Source: an uncultured Bacteroides sp. (lineage in GTDB: Bacteria; Bacteroidota; Bacteroidia; Bacteroidales; Bacteroidaceae). From it: DNA of 64,000 nucleotides. The position numbers and the translations under genes were made by a program. The notes beneath the pieces were generated by a model. The model was not told where the DNA came from and searched no databases. It worked only from the letters and a program-made list of their open reading frames with translations. The stretch's first letter is position 1, and each line of letters starts with the position of its first letter. Shown piece after piece: positions 27,481 through 34,749 of this stretch. The stretch spans positions 1 to 64,000 of the forward strand of contig NZ_CAUFUE010000009.1 in the NCBI RefSeq assembly GCF_959029255.1, in the 5' to 3' direction.

Positions 27481-28542
27481 ATGAGTAGACAAGAAGTAAT
27501 CCTCTGCGAAGGACTGGAAAACAGCCTGACGCTTGCCATCGAACAATGCCCCCACGATAAGCTCTTCATCCTCACTGACGAGCACACCCATCGCCTGTGC
27601 CTGCCGCAGCTGAAAGACATTGCCGCCCTGAAGGATGCCGCAGAAATCATTATTGGTGCAGAAGACTTGCACAAGAACCTGGAAACGCTGGCTTCCGTCT
27701 GGCAAGCCCTGAGCGAGCAAGGCGCCACACGCCATTCCCTGCTCATCAACCTGGGCGGCGGCATGGTGACCGACCTAGGCGGTTTTGCCGCTTCCACCTT
27801 CAAGCGGGGAATTGCTTACATCAATATACCCACCACCCTGCTTGCCATGGTCGATGCTTCGGTAGGCGGCAAAACCGGTATCAACTTCAATGGGTTGAAA
27901 AACGAAATCGGCGTCTTCGCCCCTGCCGCCTGCGTATTGCTGGAAACTGAATTCCTCCGCAGCCTCGACGCCCACAACTTCTTCTCGGGATATGCCGAAA
28001 TGTTGAAGCACGGACTCATCAGTACTCCGGAGCATCTTGCCGAATTGCTTTCTTTCGATACTGAAAAGATAGATTACGCGGCTCTCAAAGCAATGGTAGG
28101 CCGTTCTGTCCGGGTGAAAGAGGACATCGTGGAGGAAGACCCGCAGGAACATGGCATCCGGAAGGCGCTGAACTTGGGGCATACCGTAGGCCATGCCTTC
28201 GAGAGCCTTGCGCTGGCAGAGAACCGTCCCGTATTGCATGGTTATGCCGTGGCATGGGGACTTGTTTGCGAGTTATACCTTTCTTATATAAAGGCAGGCT
28301 TCCCGAAAGACAGAATGCGCCAAGTCATTCAGTTCGTCAAAGAGAACTACGGCGGTTTTGCTTTCAACTGCAAGCAGTACGACCGCCTTTACGAACTGAT
28401 GAAGCATGACAAGAAGAACACTGCCGGAGTCATCAACTTCACCCTGCTGAAGGAGGTCGGCGACATCTGCCTCAACCAAACGGCGGACAAAGATACCATC
28501 TTCGAAATGTTCGACTTCTACCGGGAATGCATGGGGGTATAA
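27481..28542 (+). CDS. aroB: 3-dehydroquinate synthase
   Basis: Second enzyme of the shikimate pathway: cyclises DAHP to 3-dehydroquinate with NAD+ and a divalent metal in the cytoplasm. The 353-residue sequence shows the NAD-binding GGGMVTDLGGFAAS, the substrate region ASVGGKTGIN, and metal-ligand histidines in LGHTVGHAFE. All are intact and the length is normal. It is transcribed alone; aroA of the same pathway is in the window at 40309 but far away. The HU-like gene converges on its end with no gap. Confidence 0.95.
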   Translation: MSRQEVILCEGLENSLTLAIEQCPHDKLFILTDEHTHRLCLPQLKDIAALKDAAEIIIGAEDLHKNLETLASVWQALSEQGATRHSLLINLGGGMVTDLGGFAASTFKRGIAYINIPTTLLAMVDASVGGKTGINFNGLKNEIGVFAPAACVLLETEFLRSLDAHNFFSGYAEMLKHGLISTPEHLAELLSFDTEKIDYAALKAMVGRSVRVKEDIVEEDPQEHGIRKALNLGHTVGHAFESLALAENRPVLHGYAVAWGLVCELYLSYIKAGFPKDRMRQVIQFVKENYGGFAFNCKQYDRLYELMKHDKKNTAGVINFTLLKEVGDICLNQTADKDTIFEMFDFYRECMGV

Positions 28543-29061
28543 CTATTCCCCCGTTTCCGGTACATCCGTTTCGGGCACATCCACTTCCGGCCCGTCCCCC
28601 TTCTCCGCCGCCCGTTCCCTAGCCAACGTTTCGGGTCTCAGCATATCGGCGGGGAAGTATTTACTCAACGGATAACGATAAAAATCCATACTGTTGCGCA
28701 AACGGCTTGTCAGCATCCGGTCGGGTTTAAAGTAGATGCGCGATAGTTGCACCTTGCCGGGCAACACGTCATCGGGATGTTCAAACCCTTCGCTCGTTAT
28801 CGCCACATTGAAAGAGCCCAATCCTTTGATGGTTACCGATTCACCGTTCCGCAAAGCGTCCTCTATAAACTTGGGCAAGTCCACCAGCACGCTTTGAACA
28901 TCGCCCTCGCTCATACCTTTCCTCTGAGCCATGCGCCGTGCCAAATCATCGGTCGACACACCGCCACGAACTTGCAAAGTGCGCTGCACCGCATAATATA
29001 ATTGTTTCATTCCCTCCTTCGTACGGAATAGCTTCTTTCTCACTAAATAAATCATCCCCAT
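28543..29061 (-). CDS. HU-family DNA-binding protein with extended C-terminus
   Basis: Histone-like DNA-bending protein of about 172 residues. It shows the HU/IHF fold pattern: helical part with KEGMKQLYYAVQRTLQVRGG, then SVTIKGLGSFNV and a beta-arm region. This matches the larger Bacteroidetes HU-like group rather than the canonical 90-residue HU. The last 25 residues are acidic with a repeated (V)DVPETDVPET. The frame extends to 29232, but the ATGs at 29061 and 29055 begin the conserved part (MGMIYLVRKKLF). The predicted promoter overlaps a palindrome array at 29228-29290. Confidence 0.8.
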   Translation of the reverse strand: MGMIYLVRKKLFRTKEGMKQLYYAVQRTLQVRGGVSTDDLARRMAQRKGMSEGDVQSVLVDLPKFIEDALRNGESVTIKGLGSFNVAITSEGFEHPDDVLPGKVQLSRIYFKPDRMLTSRLRNSMDFYRYPLSKYFPADMLRPETLARERAAEKGDGPEVDVPETDVPETGE

Positions 29062-29227
29062 AATCTTATTACTATTTATTTTATAAAAACACTGCTGTTG
29101 AATTATCATTCTATCGGTATCGCATCGACAGTGGAAATCAGCGTGATATATACCCAACCCATGCCGCATTAGCACCTGCCGTCCGCATCTTCCCGACCTA
29201 TCAGTTGCCCCCTTCCCGGACACCATG

Positions 29228-29290
29228 CACAAGATGGCATCTTATGTTGCACAAGATGGCATCTCATGCTACACAAGATGGCATCTTGTG
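29228..29290. promoter_or_regulatory. Three 22-bp-spaced palindromes (operator or leader hairpins)
   Basis: CACAAGATG-G-CATCTTGTG is complete at 29272-29290; shortened versions start at 29250 and 29228, giving an exact period of 22 bp. The outer palindrome ends at 29290, where transcription from the - strand box at 29294-29301 should begin. The array is thus either an operator covering the start site of the HU-like gene or three hairpins in its leader RNA. Confidence 0.7.
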
Positions 29291-29293
29291 CAC

Positions 29294-29325
29294 CAAAGGT
29301 AGGCAAGTTTCAAATGATATGCAAG
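29294..29325 (-). promoter_or_regulatory. Promoter of the HU-like gene
   Basis: On the - strand, CTTG (29325-29322) and TACCTTTG (29301-29294) are spaced by 20 bp. The expected start near 29290 coincides with the end of the 22-bp palindrome array. The leader to the start codon at 29061 would be about 230 nt. Confidence 0.55.
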
Positions 29326-29407
29326 GAAGATGCGGTTATTAGATAAATATATTGCAGCCAAGCGCCATTATTCTCCCTGCTATAGCATGTTATTCCGTTT
29401 TTTATTG

Positions 29408-29415
29408 TACATTTG
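29408..29415 (+). promoter_or_regulatory. -7 box of the candidate small RNA
   Basis: TACATTTG fits TAnnTTTG. Transcription would start at about 29419-29420, exactly where the 5' arm of the long closing stem begins. Confidence 0.5.
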
Positions 29416-29419
29416 TGGT

Positions 29420-29600
29420 GTCAAATGTGTTTTAAATACAATCAGCAGGGAAACCTGCCAAAATCTCGTGGCGGGCATTTTTATGCCCGTCTGCGAAGCT
29501 CCTATATGGCGGTCTCCGTACCCCCATCGGGAGTGTTAATGCACCCCAAATGCTGGTTGTATACGCGCATTTGACAATGGGACAGGCGGAGATTGCCTAT
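29420..29600 (+). ncRNA. Candidate structured small RNA, 6S-like in layout
   Basis: A long-range stem pairs 29420-29446 (GTCAAATG..., ending TACAATCAGC) with 29552-29575 (GCTGGTTGTA..., ending CGCATTTGAC); most differences are T-for-C changes that keep G-U pairs. Within it lie a strong hairpin GGCGGGCA/TGCCCGTC near 29470-29494 and a CTCC/GGGAG stem near 29516-29535. A small stem-loop and the tract ATTTATTTTTA near 29590-29612 may terminate it. A long closing helix built from both RNA ends with an interrupted centre is how 6S RNA is organised; identity as 6S is inference. Confidence 0.5.
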
Positions 29601-29658
29601 TTATTTTTACTCCTGCCTTTCCTATAAATCAAATTATCAACCTTAAAACCAATGGTTT

Positions 29659-30135
29659 ATGGAAAACAACAATCAGCAGGCAGCCAGTCAGACAACCAGT
29701 CAAGAACTCCCCAGCATAGCAATGCATCCACGTTATGATTTCTCATCGGAAGAAGAAATGAAAACTTACTATTTGCAATTGGCCAACATCATGAACATAA
29801 AATTCGTCGGAGAATTCCCCGAGTTAATAAGTTTAAACTGTCTGAGCCGTAAATTAAAACAATTCATCCATCTGATGCAACTCCTTGGCACACACGAATG
29901 GGGAAAAGGCATCGCCGAAATACAAAATGCCTGCGGTGCATATATGCTCCAAAACACCCTGGACCGGAAAACACTTCTACGTACCAACCAAGAAATCGGC
30001 CAGCATCTTCAATTCATCATCAGCCTGGCAAGCCACACCGGTTTAGCAAAACAAATGGAAGGTATTTTATATTACCATTACCAGAATATTTTGCAACTCT
30101 TGAATAAGTTGAGAGAAGAGCCTGAAAAGCAATAA
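29659..30135 (+). CDS. Hypothetical cytoplasmic protein
   Basis: A 158-residue protein without signal sequence or membrane segment; the first 20 residues are Gln/Ser/Thr-rich (MENNNQQAASQTTSQ), the rest is mainly helical. No motif is recognised. It lies between the candidate small RNA and the left copy of the duplicated tRNA-Pro segment, 30 bases before that repeat begins. Base composition is more like the core genome than the insert that follows. Confidence 0.55.
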   Translation: MENNNQQAASQTTSQELPSIAMHPRYDFSSEEEMKTYYLQLANIMNIKFVGEFPELISLNCLSRKLKQFIHLMQLLGTHEWGKGIAEIQNACGAYMLQNTLDRKTLLRTNQEIGQHLQFIISLASHTGLAKQMEGILYYHYQNILQLLNKLREEPEKQ

Positions 30136-30165
30136 CTTCCAAAATAAAACAGCAAAAAACTGAAA

Positions 30166-30253
30166 GATTTATTTGCTAATTCAAAATAAAGCGCTACTTT
30201 TGCATCCGCAATTCGGGGTATAGCTCAGCCCGGTAGAGTACGCGTCTGGGGGG
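30166..30253 (+). repeat. 88-bp direct repeat, left copy (tRNA-Pro promoter plus 5' half)
   Basis: Identical by eye to 32021-32108. It includes a complete promoter (TTTG 30172-30175, 19-bp spacer, TACTTTTG 30195-30202) and tRNA-Pro nucleotides 1-40 up to the anticodon loop. The left copy continues into unrelated sequence. The two copies bracket 1,767 bp and are the likely attachment-site duplication of a decayed mobile element. Confidence 0.9.
30214..30253 (+). pseudogene. Truncated tRNA-Pro(GGG), 5' half only
   Basis: The sequence equals tRNA-Pro(GGG) from the first acceptor base to the anticodon loop (CTGGGGGG), then breaks into unrelated TAATGAAATG. The promoter is intact and a terminator hairpin follows at 30300-30333, so a transcript of roughly 125 nt carrying a tRNA 5' half is possible. 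It cannot make a functional tRNA. Confidence 0.85.
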
Positions 30254-30299
30254 TAATGAAATGAGCAAAGATTAGAAAGATTACAACGCAATATAAATC

Positions 30300-30333
30300 A
30301 AGGGGTTAAGTTAACGCTTAACTCCTTATTTTT
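30300..30333 (+). terminator. Intrinsic terminator after the truncated tRNA
   Basis: An 11-bp stem AAGGGGTTAAG / CTTAACTCCTT with a 6-base loop, followed by ATTTTTT. It resembles in sequence the terminator after the intact tRNA (32154-32187). Confidence 0.7.
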
Positions 30334-30446
30334 TCCTGCGAATAAAATTCGATCAAAGTTTTTGGACAAATTGGTGCATACAAATGCAAAATAGGAACAA
30401 AATGTATGTTTGGACTTTATTTGTATATTTGAAAAAATAAGAGAAT

Positions 30447-31205
30447 TTATTTATTCATTTTTTTTGCCAGTTCTACAATCTCAACCAAATCAGCCTCATC
30501 AATTTTATCTAAATCCATAAGTTTATACATCGCTTCACCCAATGCACCCAATTTAATATTTCCTACTTCCTCTCCTACTTGAAAAGGTGCTACCTTATCC
30601 GTCAAATCAAAACGCACAATTTCCTTAAATCCGTGATATATATCCAACCCTCTAATATCACCCGTGTTATTTAGCACCTGTTTCCAATTATCAGCATTGA
30701 GAGTACCTTGTTGTTTTAAATATTTAATTATGCAAAGATGAGAATAAGTAAGTTGATTTACTATTTTTTGAATACTCATCGCATTTGAATAATCTATTTC
30801 CGGACAAAATGCTAAATTACCTATAAAATAACCATAAAAGACAGTTTTCTTTTCTTCAGTATCATTCATTGAACCTTTCAATACACTCTCCAATATATCT
30901 TCTGCCTTAGAATAATTTAAATCATTATATATAAACAGATTATCCGTTCGAAAAGGAATTCCTTTAGCTATATTTTCATTAACCTTTGAGACCGCTGCTC
31001 GATATGAAGCTCCTAACCGTGCACACTCTCTTTTTGTAATATTGCGACTAAAAATATCATTTAAAATAGATTCAAAACCTCTTTGTACCAAAGGTTGTAT
31101 TCCTGCTGAAAAAAGAATAGACTCAGGAGTTCCTCCACTAATAAGAGGAATAGTTGCAGTTGACAAAGAACTAACAATTTCAGATGTCTTTTTTATAGTG
31201 CTCAT
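30447..31205 (-). CDS. Unknown cargo protein of the tRNA-Pro insert
   Basis: A 252-residue soluble protein in the 1.8-kb insert between the two tRNA-Pro repeats. The N-terminal 45 residues contain small hydrophobic stretches (TATIPLISGGTPESILFSAG), the rest is mixed alpha/beta without recognised motif; the C-terminus ends in lysines. Codons are strongly AT-rich compared with neighbours, consistent with horizontal origin. It is the only intact gene in the insert, beside an integrase remnant, so it is plausibly an accessory trait such as defence; this is inference from location only. Confidence 0.6.
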   Translation of the reverse strand: MSTIKKTSEIVSSLSTATIPLISGGTPESILFSAGIQPLVQRGFESILNDIFSRNITKRECARLGASYRAAVSKVNENIAKGIPFRTDNLFIYNDLNYSKAEDILESVLKGSMNDTEEKKTVFYGYFIGNLAFCPEIDYSNAMSIQKIVNQLTYSHLCIIKYLKQQGTLNADNWKQVLNNTGDIRGLDIYHGFKEIVRFDLTDKVAPFQVGEEVGNIKLGALGEAMYKLMDLDKIDEADLVEIVELAKKMNK

Positions 31206-31249
31206 AGATTTAAATTAATATTACCATTGCAAATATATTGGTTTTATTT

Positions 31250-31597
31250 CAATATTCATTATAGACAGATAGATTTTTCCTTGTCTCGAAATTCCTAAAA
31301 ATTCTTCTTCGAATTGGTTCAGTGTCCAATCTACTTATGCCTTCATAAACTTATTCACCACTTCATTTTTACGTTCCTCGCAGCTAATTTAGCAGTTATT
31401 ATACAACTCATAGTTGAGGTTCACGCGTTTGTCCCTTTTAAATCGGTCTGCGTTCTTATCCCACTCATTTTCAAAGACAGACAAACTTAAATCAATATAT
31501 TTTAGTTTACCTTTTTTTTAGTGATACGTAAACAAACAGGGTTACTTCCATCTTTTCTTTTGTTACTCGTGTGAAGCACAATACGAAATTTTGCCAT
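31250..31597 (-). pseudogene. Remnant of a Bacteroides tyrosine recombinase (integrase)
   Basis: From the ATG at 31597 the - strand reads MAKFRIVLHTSNKRKDGSNP and VCLRITKK, the arm-binding N-terminus of conjugative-transposon-type integrases. A run of eight A residues (31512-31519) breaks the frame; the next frame continues as SLSVFENEWDKNADRF and KRDKRVNLNYELYNNC, then a stop at 31389-31391, EERKNEVVNKFMKA, another stop at 31335-31337 and VDWTLNQFEEEFLGISRQGK. Only about 115 of some 400 residues remain; the catalytic domain is gone. It marks the insert as a decayed integrative element. Confidence 0.8.
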
Positions 31598-32020
31598 AAT
31601 CTTCTTTCTTTTTTTAGTGAATAATATAGTTATCTATGAGTGCAACGTAAAAACTCAATCCGCGATTAAATTTTTGACGAGTAAAATTAAACTATTAAGA
31701 CTTATTAACAATGAATATACGAAAGGTTTCTGTCAATATACGTCCGCCCCATATTACTAATTGGAAATGTAGTGGCAAAATACACTCCTATTTTGTATCT
31801 ATCTTCGATTAAAGTTTGATTAAAGTTTTGGGGTAAAATAATCCAATTCCATACAAAAGGCGATAGACTAAATACAAATAGCCGAACAAAACAAAAGCCT
31901 TAAACAGTCAAAGCATTATTTAGAAACAATTCTAAATGACAGCAAGAAAAAGCATTATAACACACTAATAATAAGTAATATATAAAAATTAACATAGAAT
32001 ACAAGAAATAAAAAACATCC
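31598..32020. other. AT-rich non-coding part of the insert
   Basis: No reading frame of note. It holds a run TTCGATTAAAGTTTGATTAAAG near 31806 that resembles TTCGATCAAAGTTTTTGG near 30347 on the other side of the insert. Such paired sequences could be old integrase arm-binding sites. Base composition is about 70 percent A+T. Confidence 0.4.
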
Positions 32021-32108
32021 GATTTATTTGCTAATTCAAAATAAAGCGCTACTTTTGCATCCGCAATTCGGGGTATAGCTCAGCCCGGTAGAGTACGCGT
32101 CTGGGGGG
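32021..32108 (+). repeat. 88-bp direct repeat, right copy
   Basis: Second copy of 30166-30253, here joined to the real 3' half of tRNA-Pro. Promoter boxes are TTTG at 32027-32030 and TACTTTTG at 32050-32057, spaced by 19 bp. If the insert came in at the anticodon loop, this copy supplies promoter and 5' half to restore the gene. Confidence 0.9.
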
Positions 32109-32142
32109 CGTGTGGTCGCAAGTTCGAATCTTGTTGCCCCGA
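32069..32142 (+). tRNA. tRNA-Pro (anticodon GGG)
   Basis: The cloverleaf closes fully: acceptor CGGGGTA / TGCCCCG, D stem GCTC/GAGT, anticodon stem CGCGT/GCGTG with loop CTGGGGG (anticodon GGG), T arm GCAAG-TTCGAAT-CTTGT and discriminator A. CCA is not encoded, which is usual in this phylum. Its 5' half is part of the 88-bp duplicated segment. Confidence 0.95.
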
Positions 32143-32153
32143 CATAGCTGAGT

Positions 32154-32187
32154 AAAAAGGAGTTAAGTGATAAACTTAGCTCCTTTT
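32154..32187 (+). terminator. Intrinsic terminator of tRNA-Pro
   Basis: The stem AAAGGAGTTAAGT / ACTTAGCTCCTTT is followed by a T run. A second small hairpin CCTTTAC/GTAAAGG follows near 32194-32213, and ATGATTTCAAATCAT near 32225 is a perfect palindrome. Confidence 0.8.
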
Positions 32188-32362
32188 TTAGTTCCTTTAC
32201 GCCAATAGTAAAGGAGCGGAATTACATGATTTCAAATCATTTTACCATCCTGTTTTACAAATGTGGTTAAAATATCCCCGCCAATCGGATTTATCGGCAT
32301 ATTATCATACATTTGCATAGATAAATAAACAACAATATCAACACTTAAAGTTTCTTGTGCAA

Positions 32363-32947
32363 ATGGAAGACAAACTGTACAGCTACAAAATGGCGCATGA
32401 CACCCGTTTTGCCCCAAACCCGCTATTCAATGTCTTGACTTTGGCAACTTGTAAACCGAAAATGAGGCTTAATACTAAAGTAGGAAATTGGATTGCCGGG
32501 TGGACCTCAAAACACATAGCCCACACTCCTACAAAAACAGGCGAAGAAAGACTCATCTACTTAGCCAAAGTGACCAAGAAACTCACTTTTGAGGAATATT
32601 GGGAAGAATACCCGCAAAAACGGCCCATATATACGGACGATAAAAGTGTATTGGAACGCTATGGGGATAACATTTACCAACCCACAGGAGATAATTCTTT
32701 TATACAGATAAAAAACGTTCACCATGGTGAAAGCAAGATGATGAAAGATTTAGGCGGAAAGTTTGTTCTTGTATGCGAGGAATTCTACTATTTCAGTTGC
32801 CTGTCACCCTTAGAAATACCTACGGAATTACGCCCCAACGTACCAAAAGTACAAACTTCTTACGGAACTATAACGAAAGACGCTTCCGAATTCATTAACT
32901 ATGTAAAACAGCAAACTCACCTATGCAAATATACTGATGCCAAATGA
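32363..32947 (+). CDS. Nmad2-like protein (nucleotide-modification-associated domain 2)
   Basis: A 194-residue soluble protein resembling the Nmad2 family: MEDKLYSYKMAHDTRFAPNP, NVLTLATCKPKMR, VGNWIAGWTS and LTFEEYWEEY are the conserved-looking blocks. Comparative genomics has placed Nmad families near enzymes of modified DNA bases and in conflict islands; no reaction is established, and a base-recognition role related to PUA/ASCH folds is only a suggestion. An earlier GTG at 32357 is in frame. The stop overlaps the next start as ATGA, so the two products are made together. It directly follows a tRNA with signs of integration. Confidence 0.75.
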   Translation: MEDKLYSYKMAHDTRFAPNPLFNVLTLATCKPKMRLNTKVGNWIAGWTSKHIAHTPTKTGEERLIYLAKVTKKLTFEEYWEEYPQKRPIYTDDKSVLERYGDNIYQPTGDNSFIQIKNVHHGESKMMKDLGGKFVLVCEEFYYFSCLSPLEIPTELRPNVPKVQTSYGTITKDASEFINYVKQQTHLCKYTDAK

Positions 32948-33741
32948 AAACGATTTTAAGCCGAAAAGGATTTGACTCACAGTATGGCGGCATGCCAAGC
33001 CCGATACTACCTGACGGGACGTTACTGTCATTACCTATCCCCTCAAAAACAGATGATACAAAGTTTACGGATTTAGTTTGGTATGGAAAGTCATATTACG
33101 ACATTATCCATGAGTTGAAAGGGAATAGTAAGATTAAGGAGAAATATTGCTGCCATTTAGACCCCGACATCAGGGAGAGTGTCATAAACAGACCGGACGG
33201 ATGGCAACCTGTATTCGGACAGGAAGGTTCCTCCTTGAGGCATTTGCAGAAACAAGGCGTTGGAACCGGTGACTTATTTCTTTTCTTCGGGTGGTTTAGG
33301 CAAACAGAGTTTGCAGAAGGGAAATTAAGTTATGTAAAAAACGCTCCCGATTTGCATATTATCTTTAGCTATCTACAAGTAGGGAGCATTATTGACTCAC
33401 CCTATGATGTGCCACAATGGCTAAATCAGCATCCGCATGCCAAAACCGACAGATGGAGACAGCCCAATGCCATTTATATAGCTTCTCCCTCATTGACCTT
33501 GCGCCCCGAACTATCCGGAGCAAGATGCTTACAATATTCAGACAAATTGGTACTTACCAAACAAGGATGCAGTAGGAGCGTTTGGGATTTACCCGACTTT
33601 TTCAGGAAAATACCTATTACATACAATGCAAATTCATGGAAAGAGGATTGCTTTGTGTCAGCCGCTAAAGGGCAAGAATTTGTATTCGACGCGAATGAAG
33701 AAGCCATAGAGTGGATAAAGAGTCTGTTACCTCGGCTTTAA
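32944..33741 (+). CDS. Nmad3-like protein (nucleotide-modification-associated domain 3)
   Basis: A 265-residue soluble protein resembling Nmad3: KTILSRKGFDSQYGGMPSPI at the start, GVGTGDLFLFFGWFRQTEF near residue 102, DLHIIFSYLQVG near 137, the HPHAKTDRWRQPNAIYIAS region and KGQEFVFDANEEAIEWI near the end. It is coupled to the Nmad2-like gene by a 4-base overlap. The pairing of the two families is known from comparative genomics of DNA-modification and conflict loci, yet here no methylase, nuclease or TET/JBP gene stands next to them. Function is not known. Confidence 0.75.
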   Translation: MKTILSRKGFDSQYGGMPSPILPDGTLLSLPIPSKTDDTKFTDLVWYGKSYYDIIHELKGNSKIKEKYCCHLDPDIRESVINRPDGWQPVFGQEGSSLRHLQKQGVGTGDLFLFFGWFRQTEFAEGKLSYVKNAPDLHIIFSYLQVGSIIDSPYDVPQWLNQHPHAKTDRWRQPNAIYIASPSLTLRPELSGARCLQYSDKLVLTKQGCSRSVWDLPDFFRKIPITYNANSWKEDCFVSAAKGQEFVFDANEEAIEWIKSLLPRL

Positions 33742-33869
33742 TCTCAAAAGGCGGCCGACAACTTTGAATCTCCCTATTCGGGCAGTCTATTCGATGTCGG
33801 TTCCACGCTCTTAAACTTTAAAGCATTGATATTTAGCAAAGGGAACAGACCTATGTATTTTTTTATCAC

Positions 33870-33877
33870 TACATTTG
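33870..33877 (+). promoter_or_regulatory. -7 box for the djlA-like gene
   Basis: TACATTTG fits the consensus and gives a leader of about 78 nt to the ATG at 33959. The rest of the 217-base gap has no evident feature. Confidence 0.45.
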
Positions 33878-33958
33878 CAGACGATGCCAATTTATAAGCG
33901 TCAGATAGTTACGGAAATAAAAGCAATTGGTATTATTGGCAAATATTAAAATAAAATT

Positions 33959-34732
33959 ATGGGAGCAGCAAAATGGATTGGAGGTATCATCGGCTTTATG
34001 GCCGGAGGTCCGCTGGGAGCATTGGCAGGTTATGCCTTTGGTTCACTTTTCGACAACAGTGACAATAGCGATTATAATCGCTATGATGACGAGCAAACAA
34101 GGGGGTACTACGGACAACGGAACAGTTTTCTTTTCTCTATGCTCGTCATGGCTTCGTACATCATCAAGGCTGACGGACGCATCATGCACAGCGAAATGGA
34201 ATTCGTCCGCCGTTTCTTGAGAACAAATTTCGGTGAAGAAGCCGTGAGTGAAGGCGAGCAGATACTGCTCAACCTCTTTGAGCAGAGCAAGCAGATGGAA
34301 AAACAAGACCCGCTTGCCTTTAAAAACATCATTCGCGACTGCGGAAAGCAAATCGCCGCAAACCTCACATACGAGGAACGCCTGCAATTGCTCGTTTTCT
34401 TGGCAGAAATCGCCAAAAGTGACGGCAACGTTTGCCTGAAAGAAGTAGAAGCGCTAAAAGAAGTAGCCGCATACATGGGGCTTTCGACAGCCGAAGTAAG
34501 TTCCATGCTCAACTTGGGCGGAAGTTCGCTTGAGGAAGCATACAAAGTGCTCGAAATAGAGTCTACCGCCACCAACGACGAAGTACGTGCCGCATACCGC
34601 CGTTTAGCCTTGAAACATCATCCCGACAGAGTGGCAACCCTGGGGGAAGACATAAAGAAGGCAGCGGAAGAAAAGTTCCAGAATATCAACAACGCCAAAG
34701 AACAAATCTACAAGGCAAGGGGTATGAAATAG
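33959..34732 (+). CDS. DjlA-like TerB and J-domain co-chaperone
   Basis: A 257-residue protein with a glycine-rich hydrophobic N-terminus (AKWIGGIIGFMAGGPLGALA), a TerB-like helical domain (about residues 55-175, with IIKADGRIMHSEMEFV and AKSDGNVCLKEVEAL as its repeated acidic helices) and a C-terminal J domain carrying HPD in ALKHHPDRVATLG. The order matches DjlA-type DnaK co-chaperones, though without a long membrane anchor. The J domain should stimulate Hsp70 ATPase. Confidence 0.88.
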   Translation: MGAAKWIGGIIGFMAGGPLGALAGYAFGSLFDNSDNSDYNRYDDEQTRGYYGQRNSFLFSMLVMASYIIKADGRIMHSEMEFVRRFLRTNFGEEAVSEGEQILLNLFEQSKQMEKQDPLAFKNIIRDCGKQIAANLTYEERLQLLVFLAEIAKSDGNVCLKEVEALKEVAAYMGLSTAEVSSMLNLGGSSLEEAYKVLEIESTATNDEVRAAYRRLALKHHPDRVATLGEDIKKAAEEKFQNINNAKEQIYKARGMK

Positions 34733-34749
34733 TGAATAAGCAAATCCCT

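Noticed and set aside
28543..29232. Long version of the HU-like protein starting at 29232
   Set aside because: The extra N-terminal 57 residues are not HU-like and would need a non-ATG start; the conserved part begins at 29061 or 29055.
29228..29290. 22-bp repeats near the HU-like gene as a CRISPR remnant
   Set aside because: Only three units, each palindromic, with no spacers and with clear placement at a promoter.
32232..32417. 61-codon frame on the - strand over the start of the Nmad2-like gene
   Set aside because: It overlaps the 5' end of a better-supported gene and shows no motif or promoter.
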